A stretch of DNA of 64,000 nucleotides. Origin: a virus. Shown in pieces: positions 15,698 to 23,705 of the stretch; the stretch's first letter is position 1; each line of letters opens with the position of its first letter. The DNA lies in IMG/VR virus record IMGVR_UViG_3300032286_001377, positions 1 through 64,000 of that record; one strand, given 5' to 3'. Below the pieces are notes generated by a model. The model was given only the letters and a program-made list of their open reading frames with translations. It did no database searches and had not been told where the DNA came from. The translations under genes and the position numbers were made by a program.

Positions 15698-16260
15698 TTT
15701 TTCCCTTCCCAATTTATAAGATATTTACTGTACGAATCTCTTATATCTTCGTAGAAGACGATATTGGGAACTTCTAAATCAGCCATAAAATTTTTAGCTT
15801 CATTGGAATACTTACTTATCACACAAGTCATTGAACTAAATTCTTCTGGAAAATATCTCTTAAATCTTTTAAGTTTAATTTTACTTTTATCATCTAAATA
15901 ACCTTTTATTTCCAACCATTCATCATGAGCTGGAAAATAAAAATCAGGAGTGTAACCCTTTGTTCCTCTCTTTATCGGGAAAGGAAAAACTGTAGGTTCA
16001 AATTGATATTCTATTTTATATATATGTAATACTCTTACAAAATTAGCTTCCCAACTTGAACGAACATTTAAATCTATATCTTTTCTATATCCAGTTCTAG
16101 TATGCTGAAAAGCGTTACCTGCTTTTCTTTTAAGAATACCATCGTTCTCTTCTATGCCTTTGTCGATTTGTCGATTTAAAATGTTATTCAAATTAGGATG
16201 TTTTTTATAAGGAGATTTTTCCAAAAAAAAGTCCATAGAATTTGTTATATTGAGATCCAT
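15694..16260 (-). CDS. PD-(D/E)XK nuclease, resolvase-like
   Basis: 188 residues. NVRSSWEANFVRVLH gives the conserved N-terminal Glu helix. YTPDFYFPAHDEWLEIKGY carries the PD...EIK core catalytic signature, and ISKYSNEAKNFMADLEV follows. This resembles phage Holliday-junction resolvase or T7 endonuclease I-like nucleases and homologues of Tn7 TnsA. It likely acts in DNA debranching or recombination. First gene downstream of a consensus promoter and cotranscribed with the sigma-like factor. Confidence 0.75.
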   Translation of the reverse strand: MDLNITNSMDFFLEKSPYKKHPNLNNILNRQIDKGIEENDGILKRKAGNAFQHTRTGYRKDIDLNVRSSWEANFVRVLHIYKIEYQFEPTVFPFPIKRGTKGYTPDFYFPAHDEWLEIKGYLDDKSKIKLKRFKRYFPEEFSSMTCVISKYSNEAKNFMADLEVPNIVFYEDIRDSYSKYLINWEGKK

Positions 16261-16293
16261 TCTGGTATCCTGTCAAACTATAATGCTTCAAGT

Positions 16294-16322
16294 ATTATAC
16301 ACCAGTTAATAAAATTGTTCAA
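16294..16322 (-). promoter_or_regulatory. strong sigma70-like promoter, leftward
   Basis: Minus strand: TTGAAC (16317-16322), 17-base spacer, TATAAT (16294-16299). Expected start near 16287, giving a leader of about 25 bases before the nuclease ATG at 16260. It is back to back with the rightward promoter, the two -35 boxes being only 5 bp apart. Confidence 0.85.
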
Positions 16323-16327
16323 ATCAT

Positions 16328-16356
16328 TTGACAACATAACACGAAAGAGATAACAT
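16328..16356 (+). promoter_or_regulatory. strong sigma70-like promoter, rightward
   Basis: TTGACA (16328-16333, perfect), 17-base spacer, TAACAT (16351-16356, 4 of 6). Expected start at about 16363-16364, the same place as the ATG of the only plus-strand gene, so the transcript would be leaderless. Confidence 0.82.
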
Positions 16357-16363
16357 ACAAGCC

Positions 16364-16537
16364 ATGAACACACTTAACACCCTCACGAACAGCATCCTCC
16401 AGTCAATCAACGAAGAGATTATTGATGATCTTGTAAACCTTGGTTTTGATCACGAGGAAGCAGTAAAAGTTGTAACCGAGTATGATGGATTTGATTTCGT
16501 TACAGATGCGATGGACAATCCTTCAGATTTATTCTGA
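16364..16537 (+). CDS. 57-aa UBA-like protein, only plus-strand gene, leaderless
   Basis: MNTLNTLTNSILQSINEEII, then DDLVNLGFDHEEAVKVVTEY and DGFDFVTDAMDNPSDLF. The 'LvnLGFdheeAvkvv..y.Gf' pattern matches the consensus of ubiquitin-associated (UBA) and EF-Ts-type three-helix domains ('L..MGF....A..AL....G'). Acidic. Codons end in G or C far more often than in neighbouring genes. It has its own consensus promoter with the start at the ATG, and a textbook terminator 25 bases after the stop. No ribosome-binding site is present, consistent with leaderless translation. The function is unknown; a host-directed or transferred small gene is the best inference. Confidence 0.8.
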   Translation: MNTLNTLTNSILQSINEEIIDDLVNLGFDHEEAVKVVTEYDGFDFVTDAMDNPSDLF

Positions 16538-16561
16538 TTTAATATAAATACCTAACAAAGG

Positions 16562-16587
16562 GCCGGGGGTTAATCCCCCGGCTTTTT
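16562..16587 (+). terminator. strong rho-independent terminator
   Basis: GCCGGGGG (16562-16569), loop TTAAT, CCCCCGGC (16575-16582), then TTTTT. An 8-bp all-GC stem plus T5 on the plus strand, ending the UBA-like gene. It also lies 2 bases beyond the end of the convergent Cas4-like gene, but the minus-strand flank lacks a T-run. Confidence 0.92.
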
Positions 16588-16588
16588 G

Positions 16589-17383
16589 CTATCTATTCCT
16601 ATTCCTGTTTCTAAAAGCTCCAATCCCACATGCGCCAGAGCTTGCATGATCGCAGTAAGAACAAATTCTTCCATTAGAAGTTGGAGTAAAGTTAGTGTCA
16701 TTAATAATTTTATTAATATTATCAATTACTTTTTGTTTAACTAATTCAATTTCATCTGGAGAAAATGTGTGACCTTTTCTTTTTCCAGATCGAAGGTAAT
16801 AAAGTTCTGCATGAACTTCTTTATCCTTAAAAAGATTTGCAGCTGCAAGGGCGTATATACCGAGCTGTAAATTATTTGGAACCTCTTTAAGAGAGACTTC
16901 CCACTTACCGGTTTTATAGTCGATGATATTTACCCTATTTCCAATAATATCAACTCGATCAATAAAACCTCTTATTCTATAGGAGCCAATAACTAAATCA
17001 AATGACATTTCTTTATCAAAGATATTAAATGATTTATCACTATGCTCATCGTAAAATTCATCAAGAATAGCCCTACCGACTTGTATAAGATCGTTAGGAA
17101 TCCTATTATCAGGATCCCATTCTGGAATTATTTTTTCATACTCATCTTTTAGTTCATCTAAAAGAAGTTCTTTATCATTATCTAAAATATTTTCCAATAC
17201 TTCATGAACAATATTTCCCAAAACGGCGGGCGGATTGAACTGCCTAGGTTCTTTTAACACATAAGAATAAAAGTACTTCGCAGCACAAGAGTTATATGTA
17301 TCTATTCTTGAATAAGAAAAATCAACTAGTGCTAACTTTTCTAAATCAGATAGATGTTCAAAATTTTTAACATCAATACTCAA
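16589..17383 (-). CDS. Cas4/RecB-like PD-(D/E)XK exonuclease with Fe-S cysteines, TTG start
   Basis: 264 residues. FSYSRIDTYNSCAAKYFY contains Cys33 and the RecB-type N-terminal helix. His60 and Asp142 (FIDRVD), then IIDYKTG (Asp155, Lys157) and the QLGIYALA motif, make the complete nuclease site. C241, C244 and C252 near the C-terminus complete a four-Cys cluster like that of Cas4, AddB and Dna2. It likely resects DNA during recombination or host DNA degradation. The TTG at 17383 is the only good start (GGAG just upstream; no in-frame ATG). There is no CRISPR array nearby. The C-terminus is an odd Arg-Asn repeat (RNRNRNR). Confidence 0.85.
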   Translation of the reverse strand: MSIDVKNFEHLSDLEKLALVDFSYSRIDTYNSCAAKYFYSYVLKEPRQFNPPAVLGNIVHEVLENILDNDKELLLDELKDEYEKIIPEWDPDNRIPNDLIQVGRAILDEFYDEHSDKSFNIFDKEMSFDLVIGSYRIRGFIDRVDIIGNRVNIIDYKTGKWEVSLKEVPNNLQLGIYALAAANLFKDKEVHAELYYLRSGKRKGHTFSPDEIELVKQKVIDNINKIINDTNFTPTSNGRICSYCDHASSGACGIGAFRNRNRNR

Positions 17384-17394
17384 AACATCTCCAG

Positions 17395-17556
17395 TTACTC
17401 ATTTGGATCGAAAATTAAATCTCCATTTTCGTCATATTCTCTACCAAGTTCATCCATTGAATGACGATTGTATTTATTAAAAAACCATCCTTCAGCAATG
17501 GGTGTCCATCCTGTATCTCCTAACTCCATAAAATCATCTTGATTATTAGGCGACAT
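17395..17556 (-). CDS. 53-aa acidic hypothetical protein
   Basis: ATG at 17556 with TGGAGG upstream. MSPNNQDDFMELGDTGWTPI then AEGWFFNKYNRHSMDELGRE and an acidic tail. Aromatic and acidic. The stop is 11 bases upstream of the Cas4-like start. Unrecognised. Confidence 0.65.
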   Translation of the reverse strand: MSPNNQDDFMELGDTGWTPIAEGWFFNKYNRHSMDELGREYDENGDLIFDPNE

Positions 17557-17773
17557 ATTTACCTCCAATAGATATTTTTACTTCATCATATTTTTCTATA
17601 TTCAAATAAAAATCAATGACTGTTTTAATATCTTCAAGTTCTTCTTTTGTTGCATAAAAACCTACACATCCAGACTGAATAAAAATTTTATCATTATAAG
17701 TAAAAGTTCCATCTGAATATTCAGTTAGTTTAATGTTGTTCTTTTCAACAGTTCCATTAATATAGTTATACAT
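17546..17773 (-). CDS. small hypothetical protein
   Basis: 75 residues from the ATG at 17773 (TTAGGAGATAAA), preferred over an upstream frame that overlaps the previous gene. MYNYINGTVEKNNIKLTEYS, FIQSGCVGFYATKEELEDIK. Short beta-rich start, helical end. Overlaps the next gene by 11 bases. Unrecognised. Confidence 0.6.
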   Translation of the reverse strand: MYNYINGTVEKNNIKLTEYSDGTFTYNDKIFIQSGCVGFYATKEELEDIKTVIDFYLNIEKYDEVKISIGGKYVA

Positions 17774-17781
17774 TTTATCTC

Positions 17782-18141
17782 CTAATAAAAAGTAATAGGA
17801 TCCCAATTAGGATCATCCATTTTTTCACGCATATCTGCCACATACGAATCCCAATCTCTTTCATCTTCTGAGACTTTTTCGTATTTAACTTCACCCTTAT
17901 ATGGATTCGATCTAAACTTGGTAATAATTAATCTTCCTTCTTGCGTTCTCCACCTAAGAGTTCCATTCTTGCAATCGCAGAAGTCATCATCATCAGATTG
18001 AATAACTAATTTAGGGTCGAATCTTCCACTGCAACCCTGACATTTAGAATATCTTCCTTTATCCTGACATCTATTGCAGGACCAACAGAAGGACCAGCAG
18101 GGCTTTTCTGCGGGATTGACTGTAGGATATTGACCAGACAT
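17782..18141 (-). CDS. cysteine-rich zinc-ribbon-like protein
   Basis: 119 residues. The N-terminal half has nine cysteines: CWSFCWSCNRCQ, YSKCQGC and FCDCKNG, spacing typical of two zinc ribbons. The C-terminal half is acidic and aromatic (SEDERDWDSYVADMREKMDD). It starts one base inside the polymerase stop codon (TAATG), so it is translationally coupled to DnaE. May be a replication accessory protein, but nothing proves it. Confidence 0.65.
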   Translation of the reverse strand: MSGQYPTVNPAEKPCWSFCWSCNRCQDKGRYSKCQGCSGRFDPKLVIQSDDDDFCDCKNGTLRWRTQEGRLIITKFRSNPYKGEVKYEKVSEDERDWDSYVADMREKMDDPNWDPITFY

Positions 18142-21100
18142 TACATCTCCAATTCTATTAATTCTCTTATTGTTGCCTCTATTTTTGAAGAGGCGCTTAC
18201 GTTAAACTTATAAATAATTTTATGTTTACCAGCTTTAGATTGAAGTAAAACCGGTTTATCACCTTTTGAATTATTAATTATATCATATATTTTTTCCAAA
18301 GTTTTAAAACTTGTATTATCTTTAATATCAATGATTATTGCCTTACCTGCAGAAAATAGATGGGCATCGATTTTTTCATAATCATTAAGAAATATTTTAG
18401 GTACGGAGTTTTCTTCATCACCGTCTTTAGTTAAGACTCCAGATATAACAACTGCACTACCAGGAGATAGATCTTCTTCAGGTATATTTTGAGCTGACTT
18501 TGGAAACACAATTACCTCTACGTCAGATCCAATATCTTCTACAGTAAACTTATACATTTTCTGACCCTTTTTGGTCATCATTGACTTAAAGGAAGTAATG
18601 ATTCCTCCAACTTTTACATTAATCCCTGTCTGCATTTCGTTAAGATCAAGCATCTCTGCAGAAATCTTCTTAGATATAACATCCCAAATGCCCATTACTG
18701 GGTGATTGGTAACATATATGCCAAGCTCTTCTTTTTCTTTCTCTAGAATATTCAATTCTTCTAGGCGAGTGAAGGATTCAGAATTATCAGGAATCAATTC
18801 GTCAAAAGCTCCTGCATAAGCCAAGTGTTCAATAGTTGTTTTCTTAAGAATTACAGGATCACATCTTCTAAAGAAATCATTGATGCCTATATACGGATCA
18901 GCTTTATCTCTACCATTGACAATTGCATCAGCGATAGAAGATCCAATGCCGCTAATTGCGGATAACCCAAAGATAATTGAGTTATTATTATATACTTCGA
19001 AATCTATTCCAGAATAATTGATTGAAGGCGGAAGAACATTAATGTTCAACTTTCTACAATCATATAAATACAGTGACTGCTTTTCCTTGTTCCCCACAAC
19101 AGAAGACATAAGTGCAGCCATATATTCTATAGTATAATTCGTTTTCAAGTATGCCGTTATATAACTGACCATTGCATAACTGGCTGCGTGTGCTCTGTTG
19201 AATCCATATCCACCAAAGTATTCAATCTCTGAGAATATTTTATTAGCCAAAGTCTCAGTGATATTAGAATTCTTAATGCATCCATCAACAAACATTGAAC
19301 GCATTTTGGGGATTTTCTCCATCTGTTTTTTACCAATGACCTTACGTAGATCATCTGCTTCAGCCGATGTAAATCCAGCCAATTCTCTAGCAACACCTAA
19401 AACGTCTTCCTGATAAAGCATAATGCCCAGCGAAGGTGCTAGAACTTTTTCTAACTTCGGATGCTCGTATTTTACTTTACTCTTACCATTTTTTCTATCA
19501 ATATATTGTTTATCCATTCCTGAACCCATTGGACCTGGACGATATAGAGAGATCAAAGCCATGATATCTTCGATAGTTCTAGGCTGGATTGCCAACATCA
19601 TGTTTCGCATACCAGAAGATTCCAACTGAAAAACACCAACACTATTCCCTTTGCATAACTCATCAAATGTTTTTGAATCATCCAGGGGGACTTTGTCAAT
19701 GTCAATAGTTATGCCTCTGTGCTTTTCAATCAACGCTAAACACGAATCAATAACACCCAAGTTTCTTAAGCCTAAAAAGTCAATCTTCAATAGACCACAC
19801 TGCTCAACGCGACCCATATCCCACTGAGTCACAATTGGATTATCCGCACCTTTTTTCATGACTGGCAAATAGTTAATGAGTTCTTCTCGCGAAATTACTA
19901 CACCAGCAGCGTGTATCCCTGTCTGACGTACAATTCCTTCCAATCCAAAGGCCGCATCAATAATCTCTTTGCCTTTATCACTATCTTTATAGGCCGATTG
20001 AAACTCCTCAACCTGCATGCATTCAGCAAGATCTTTAGATACACCAAGAACAGGGGGAGGAACCAGTTTAGCTATCGAGTCACCATCAATAAAATCATAT
20101 CCAAGCGCTCTAGCCGCATCACGAATAGACTGTCTCGCACCAGTTCGATTAAAGGTACAAATATGGGCTACATGATCTTCACCATATTTGGTACGAGCAT
20201 AGTTGATAACTTCATCCCTATATCTATCATCAAAGTCCAAGTCAATATCAGGCATGGACTTTCTGCCTTCAACTAAGAATCTTTCAAACATCAATCCAAA
20301 TTTAATTGGATCTAGGTTAGTGATCTTAAAAGCATACGACAGAATGCTGCCAGCAGCAGACCCTCTACCCCATCCGACTCTAATACTATTATTTTTAGCC
20401 CACTGAACCAGATCAGATACCACTAGGAAGTACTCTGGAAAACCCATATCTTTCACAACACGTAGCTCATAGTTAGCACGATCTACAATATGTTCAGGTA
20501 ACGGATTTCCATATCTTTCTTTGAGACCCTCCCAAGCTAGTCGCTCAAAATAATCTATTGAATTTTCATTCGTTGGTATTGGAAAGTTTGGAAAATAGTG
20601 ATCACCAAAGTTAAGATCGACATCTATCATGTCACAAATAGACATACTATTTCTAAGCCATTGTTCATCAAATATTTTTGCCATCTCGTCATATGATTGA
20701 AGATAAAAATTATCTCCACTAAACGAAAATCTATTCTCGGTATGAATATTGCAGTTCGTTGCAACACAGAGCATTATGTCATGCGCACGGGCGTCTGCCT
20801 GGTGCACATAATGACAATCACCGGTAGGAACAACTGGGGCTCCAATAATTGAAGCTATTTTCACAAGATCATTGAACACCTTATTTTGTTCGGCTAAGCC
20901 ATGATTCTGCACTTCGATAAAGTAATTATCTTTGCCGACGATATCTTGCATAGTCTTAGCTGACTTGAGAGCAAAGTCGAAATCATTTCTTAAAAGAGCC
21001 TGAGATATCTCCCCATTAAGGCATCCAGATAAAACTATGATTCCATCACTATGTTCTGAAATTAACTGGTGATCAATTCTAGGCTTCACGTAGTAGCCTT

Positions 21101-21464
21101 CTAGGTATGATCTAGAAGACATTTTAATAATGTTTTTATAGCCAACATTGTTTTTAGCTAGAATAGTTAAATGATATGGACCACGTTGTTCCCATTCGTT
21201 CTTAGCTGGACCTGATCTTTCTTCTTCATCTCTATCAAATCTAGATTTTCTAGCTTGATAAAACTCTGAGCCAAGGATTGGCTTAACACCAGTAGCTTTA
21301 CCTGCGTCATAGAAATCGAGCCAAGAATGAATATTGCCATGATCAGTAGACGCCAAACCTTTCATCCCAAGTTTAGCTGCTCTTTCTAGATACTGTTCAA
21401 TGTCTCCATGCCCATCAAGCATGGAGAACACTGTATGGTTATGTAGGTTAGTCCAGTTTTTCAT
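18141..21464 (-). CDS. dnaE: DNA polymerase III alpha subunit (DnaE type)
   Basis: 1107 residues, normal for bacterial DnaE. An N-terminal PHP domain (1-280) keeps its metal ligands: HNH at 8-10, STDHG (Asp41-His42), GSE (Glu67), His98, Cys148, Glu184, His188 and TGDCH (Asp216, His218). The polymerase core shows MPDIDLDF with Asp406 and Asp408 and KIDFLGL with Asp562. Downstream comes the tandem HhH and OB-fold region (SAISGIGSSIADAIV, then VGGIITSFKSM). It copies the phage genome with the DnaB-like helicase and primase beside it. No separate DnaQ proofreader is in the window, so the intact PHP may supply 3'-5' exonuclease, as known for mycobacterial DnaE1. Confidence 0.95.
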   Translation of the reverse strand: MKNWTNLHNHTVFSMLDGHGDIEQYLERAAKLGMKGLASTDHGNIHSWLDFYDAGKATGVKPILGSEFYQARKSRFDRDEEERSGPAKNEWEQRGPYHLTILAKNNVGYKNIIKMSSRSYLEGYYVKPRIDHQLISEHSDGIIVLSGCLNGEISQALLRNDFDFALKSAKTMQDIVGKDNYFIEVQNHGLAEQNKVFNDLVKIASIIGAPVVPTGDCHYVHQADARAHDIMLCVATNCNIHTENRFSFSGDNFYLQSYDEMAKIFDEQWLRNSMSICDMIDVDLNFGDHYFPNFPIPTNENSIDYFERLAWEGLKERYGNPLPEHIVDRANYELRVVKDMGFPEYFLVVSDLVQWAKNNSIRVGWGRGSAAGSILSYAFKITNLDPIKFGLMFERFLVEGRKSMPDIDLDFDDRYRDEVINYARTKYGEDHVAHICTFNRTGARQSIRDAARALGYDFIDGDSIAKLVPPPVLGVSKDLAECMQVEEFQSAYKDSDKGKEIIDAAFGLEGIVRQTGIHAAGVVISREELINYLPVMKKGADNPIVTQWDMGRVEQCGLLKIDFLGLRNLGVIDSCLALIEKHRGITIDIDKVPLDDSKTFDELCKGNSVGVFQLESSGMRNMMLAIQPRTIEDIMALISLYRPGPMGSGMDKQYIDRKNGKSKVKYEHPKLEKVLAPSLGIMLYQEDVLGVARELAGFTSAEADDLRKVIGKKQMEKIPKMRSMFVDGCIKNSNITETLANKIFSEIEYFGGYGFNRAHAASYAMVSYITAYLKTNYTIEYMAALMSSVVGNKEKQSLYLYDCRKLNINVLPPSINYSGIDFEVYNNNSIIFGLSAISGIGSSIADAIVNGRDKADPYIGINDFFRRCDPVILKKTTIEHLAYAGAFDELIPDNSESFTRLEELNILEKEKEELGIYVTNHPVMGIWDVISKKISAEMLDLNEMQTGINVKVGGIITSFKSMMTKKGQKMYKFTVEDIGSDVEVIVFPKSAQNIPEEDLSPGSAVVISGVLTKDGDEENSVPKIFLNDYEKIDAHLFSAGKAIIIDIKDNTSFKTLEKIYDIINNSKGDKPVLLQSKAGKHKIIYKFNVSASSKIEATIRELIELEM

Positions 21465-21664
21465 CCAATGCCTCTAGAACGATCTGAGCCATCCAATGCC
21501 TCATTGCGAATTTCTCTATATGCAATAATGACTACGCCACCACAATACTTGCACGGCACTGGTTTGCCAGCTTGCGCAAAAGGACTATTCATCATATATC
21601 TTTCTGGTTGATCTGACTTACACTCAGAACAAACCCCTACAACATCATCTGTATTTTCAATCAT
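21461..21664 (-). CDS. small zinc-ribbon protein
   Basis: 67 residues. VCSECKSDQPERYM and PCKYCGGVVIIAYRE form a CxxC...CxxC ribbon. It overlaps both neighbours (primase by 8 bases, polymerase by ATGA), so it lies inside the replisome operon. The ribosome site is strong (GGGGGTG). It may bind DNA or RNA or mediate polymerase-primase contacts. Confidence 0.65.
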   Translation of the reverse strand: MIENTDDVVGVCSECKSDQPERYMMNSPFAQAGKPVPCKYCGGVVIIAYREIRNEALDGSDRSRGIG

Positions 21665-22862
21665 TTTTCACCCCCTTAGTTATACTCTTGTATGCAAAAC
21701 GGATTGGCGAAGGAGATGACTCTTCTTCTGATTCAACATATTTATTTCCTATCTTAATCCATTTTTTCTTTTTATCTAAATGACACTGACCACAACCAAC
21801 ACCTGCTACATTAGCTCTTTCGCAAGTGTATGGTCTTCCGCCAATACCAAGTTGGCGACGACGAATCCAATCATTAATGTGGCTATTACTTTTTTCAACA
21901 TTATAATCTTCACAATTAGATAATATCTTATGAAGCAACTGAATTGATTCGTCTGTATACGTTAAGATCGAACATAGGAAAAGTCTAGCTTCATGATCTA
22001 ACCATTTCTTTTCTATTGCCTGCTTCCACAAACCCTTGATTGCTGGACAACTTTCTAGCAATCTTTCTTCTGTAAATTCCTTATCCTTGTCTTCGATATC
22101 TTTAAATACAGAAGATCCATGTTTATTGAAATAGGCTAAAAAATCTTTGGACTTTTCTTTTTCAATCTCAAGATTATATGTGAACTCCCTAAACCATTGA
22201 TTTGCATTAGGGTTAAAAATCTGGTCTTCAACAACATTCTCGCGTCGAATCTCACAGTACTCCTGAATAGAAGAACAATCATTAACAAGCATATCTTTTG
22301 GAATAAGATTTTTGTATAGTCCAGTAGATTGATGCCTACTTCCCTCAAGTCTCCACATCCTACGTGCATCATAAACGCTAAAATCTAAAGAAGTTAGATT
22401 AAGATCATCCTTAATAGTATTTGCAATAAAGCGAAAAATGTTAGGAAGATTATTAGAAGGATTAATTCCTAACGCTATCGGTTCACACTCAACATGAAAT
22501 CCTTTTTTACCTGTAAAATAAATAAGGATAGCAGAATCGGGAATGAATTTGGATAAATAAAAATATAGTTTTGTACATTCGTAATATGATACTTCTATGT
22601 TTTCATTATCAATGTCAAAGTATAAAGGTCCAAGTCTGACTGCCTCATTAATATCTTCATCTACATTGTAATTCCACACTGAAGTATATAGACCTGTATT
22701 GTTATTTTCATTTCTAAATTTTTCAATATCATTAACATCCATAAGATATGGCATATCGCCATTCTTAATTCGGACCACCTTGTCAAACTTTGATACATAC
22801 TTGGCGACTTCTACATACTTCCATGAAGAAAGATATTTACTTTTTTCGGTGGGTGGTTTCAT
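21657..22862 (-). CDS. archaeo-eukaryotic-type primase
   Basis: 401 residues. The AEP motifs are present: YFDID (Asp83, Asp85), TGKKGFHVE (residues 117-125, with His123), and LDFSVYDARRMWRLEGSRHQ (Asp160, then Arg and His), followed by STGLYKNLIP. A C-terminal Cys set (TCERANVAGVGCGQC) forms a likely zinc site. This is a small-subunit-like primase, not a bacterial DnaG. It would lay primers for DnaE, and the DnaB-like helicase gene follows two genes upstream. Some family members also polymerise DNA (PrimPol), which cannot be ruled out. Confidence 0.82.
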   Translation of the reverse strand: MKPPTEKSKYLSSWKYVEVAKYVSKFDKVVRIKNGDMPYLMDVNDIEKFRNENNNTGLYTSVWNYNVDEDINEAVRLGPLYFDIDNENIEVSYYECTKLYFYLSKFIPDSAILIYFTGKKGFHVECEPIALGINPSNNLPNIFRFIANTIKDDLNLTSLDFSVYDARRMWRLEGSRHQSTGLYKNLIPKDMLVNDCSSIQEYCEIRRENVVEDQIFNPNANQWFREFTYNLEIEKEKSKDFLAYFNKHGSSVFKDIEDKDKEFTEERLLESCPAIKGLWKQAIEKKWLDHEARLFLCSILTYTDESIQLLHKILSNCEDYNVEKSNSHINDWIRRRQLGIGGRPYTCERANVAGVGCGQCHLDKKKKWIKIGNKYVESEEESSPSPIRFAYKSITKGVKND

Positions 22863-23047
22863 AATATTTTCTTTTTGGTGTCTTTATCTTCTAGGCTACA
22901 AATACTTATCTTACTTGAAAGATTGAAGTCTTCTGCATGAGTTCTATAATAGATTGATTCTTTTATGATCTGCTCTAGATTAGAGATGATATGGATTCTT
23001 TTAGCAATCTTTAGATCAGTATTTAGATCAATCTCGCCATTTGTCAT
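22859..23047 (-). CDS. small hypothetical protein linked to the primase
   Basis: 62 residues from an internal ATG at 23047: MTNGEIDLNTDLKIAKRIHI, then ISNLEQIIKESIYYRTHAED and a lysine-rich tail. Amphipathic helix-like. The ATGA overlap with the primase start and the 20-base overlap with the HD gene end support coupled expression. The ribosome site is weak. Unrecognised. Confidence 0.5.
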   Translation of the reverse strand: MTNGEIDLNTDLKIAKRIHIISNLEQIIKESIYYRTHAEDFNLSSKISICSLEDKDTKKKIL

Positions 23048-23696
23048 TGATAAGTTCGCTATCTTCGATGTATGAATGTATTTTACTGGCAATATTATCC
23101 GCAATATGGACAATATAATCCATATAGGTAATTGGATAAGTCTCTGGAACTGGCGACCATGGACCAAGATGGCATCGAATTAATCTTAGAATAGTCTGCA
23201 TTGTATCTTCTGATATAAAAAGAGAAGATGACATACTATCTGATCCAAATTCTTTATCATATCTTTGACAGTCTACTACAAATTGATTTACTGTATAGGG
23301 ATGCATGGGATCATAATGGAAAGACCCTACATCTTCAGACGCTATACCTTTTGTTATATCATGCAGCAGGCATGCTGCAAGGATTATATCACGTTCGTCA
23401 GCAGAGAGAGTATAAGAATCTACCATAGTATTAGCTACACGAGTAACTCTTTTTGTATGAAGAACATTACCACCTTCACCATGTTCGTCTTTAGGGTGAT
23501 ACTTGCCAGAAAAACTTGATGGAATAATCCAAAAGAGATCTGCTTTTAATAAAATTGAACGAACAAAAGATTTAATAGTATCATCTGAGATCAATTCAAT
23601 TTCTGGCAAAAGTGGTTGAAGGATTTCATTTTCTTGATCAAGAATATCTTTTTTATTTTCTACAAGAATTTGATCTAAAAGATTTTTTTTAGTCAT
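23028..23696 (-). CDS. HD-domain phosphohydrolase
   Basis: 222 residues. EGGNVLHTKRVTRVA (first His), ACLLHDITKG (His-Asp pair) and SFHYDPMHPYTVNQF match the metal ligands of the HD superfamily. It may hydrolyse nucleotides or cyclic nucleotides such as (p)ppGpp, or act as a dNTPase adjusting pools; the sequence does not decide. In the replisome operon between the primase and the degenerate Cas4-like gene. Start set at 23696 ATG rather than a TTG three codons upstream. Confidence 0.8.
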   Translation of the reverse strand: MTKKNLLDQILVENKKDILDQENEILQPLLPEIELISDDTIKSFVRSILLKADLFWIIPSSFSGKYHPKDEHGEGGNVLHTKRVTRVANTMVDSYTLSADERDIILAACLLHDITKGIASEDVGSFHYDPMHPYTVNQFVVDCQRYDKEFGSDSMSSSLFISEDTMQTILRLIRCHLGPWSPVPETYPITYMDYIVHIADNIASKIHSYIEDSELINDKWRD

Positions 23697-23705
23697 TTTT
23701 ACCAA

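Noticed and set aside
16589-17383. CRISPR adaptation system, because of the Cas4-like nuclease
   Set aside because: No Cas1, Cas2 or repeat array in the window; the family is common in phage recombination modules.
19911-20276. 121-residue plus-strand frame
   Set aside because: Antisense to DnaE core motifs; no ribosome site or codon pattern of its own.
22859-23167. 102-residue version of the small protein before the primase
   Set aside because: Its first 40 codons lie inside the HD gene and are hydrophobic out-of-frame sequence; the internal ATG at 23047 is kept instead.
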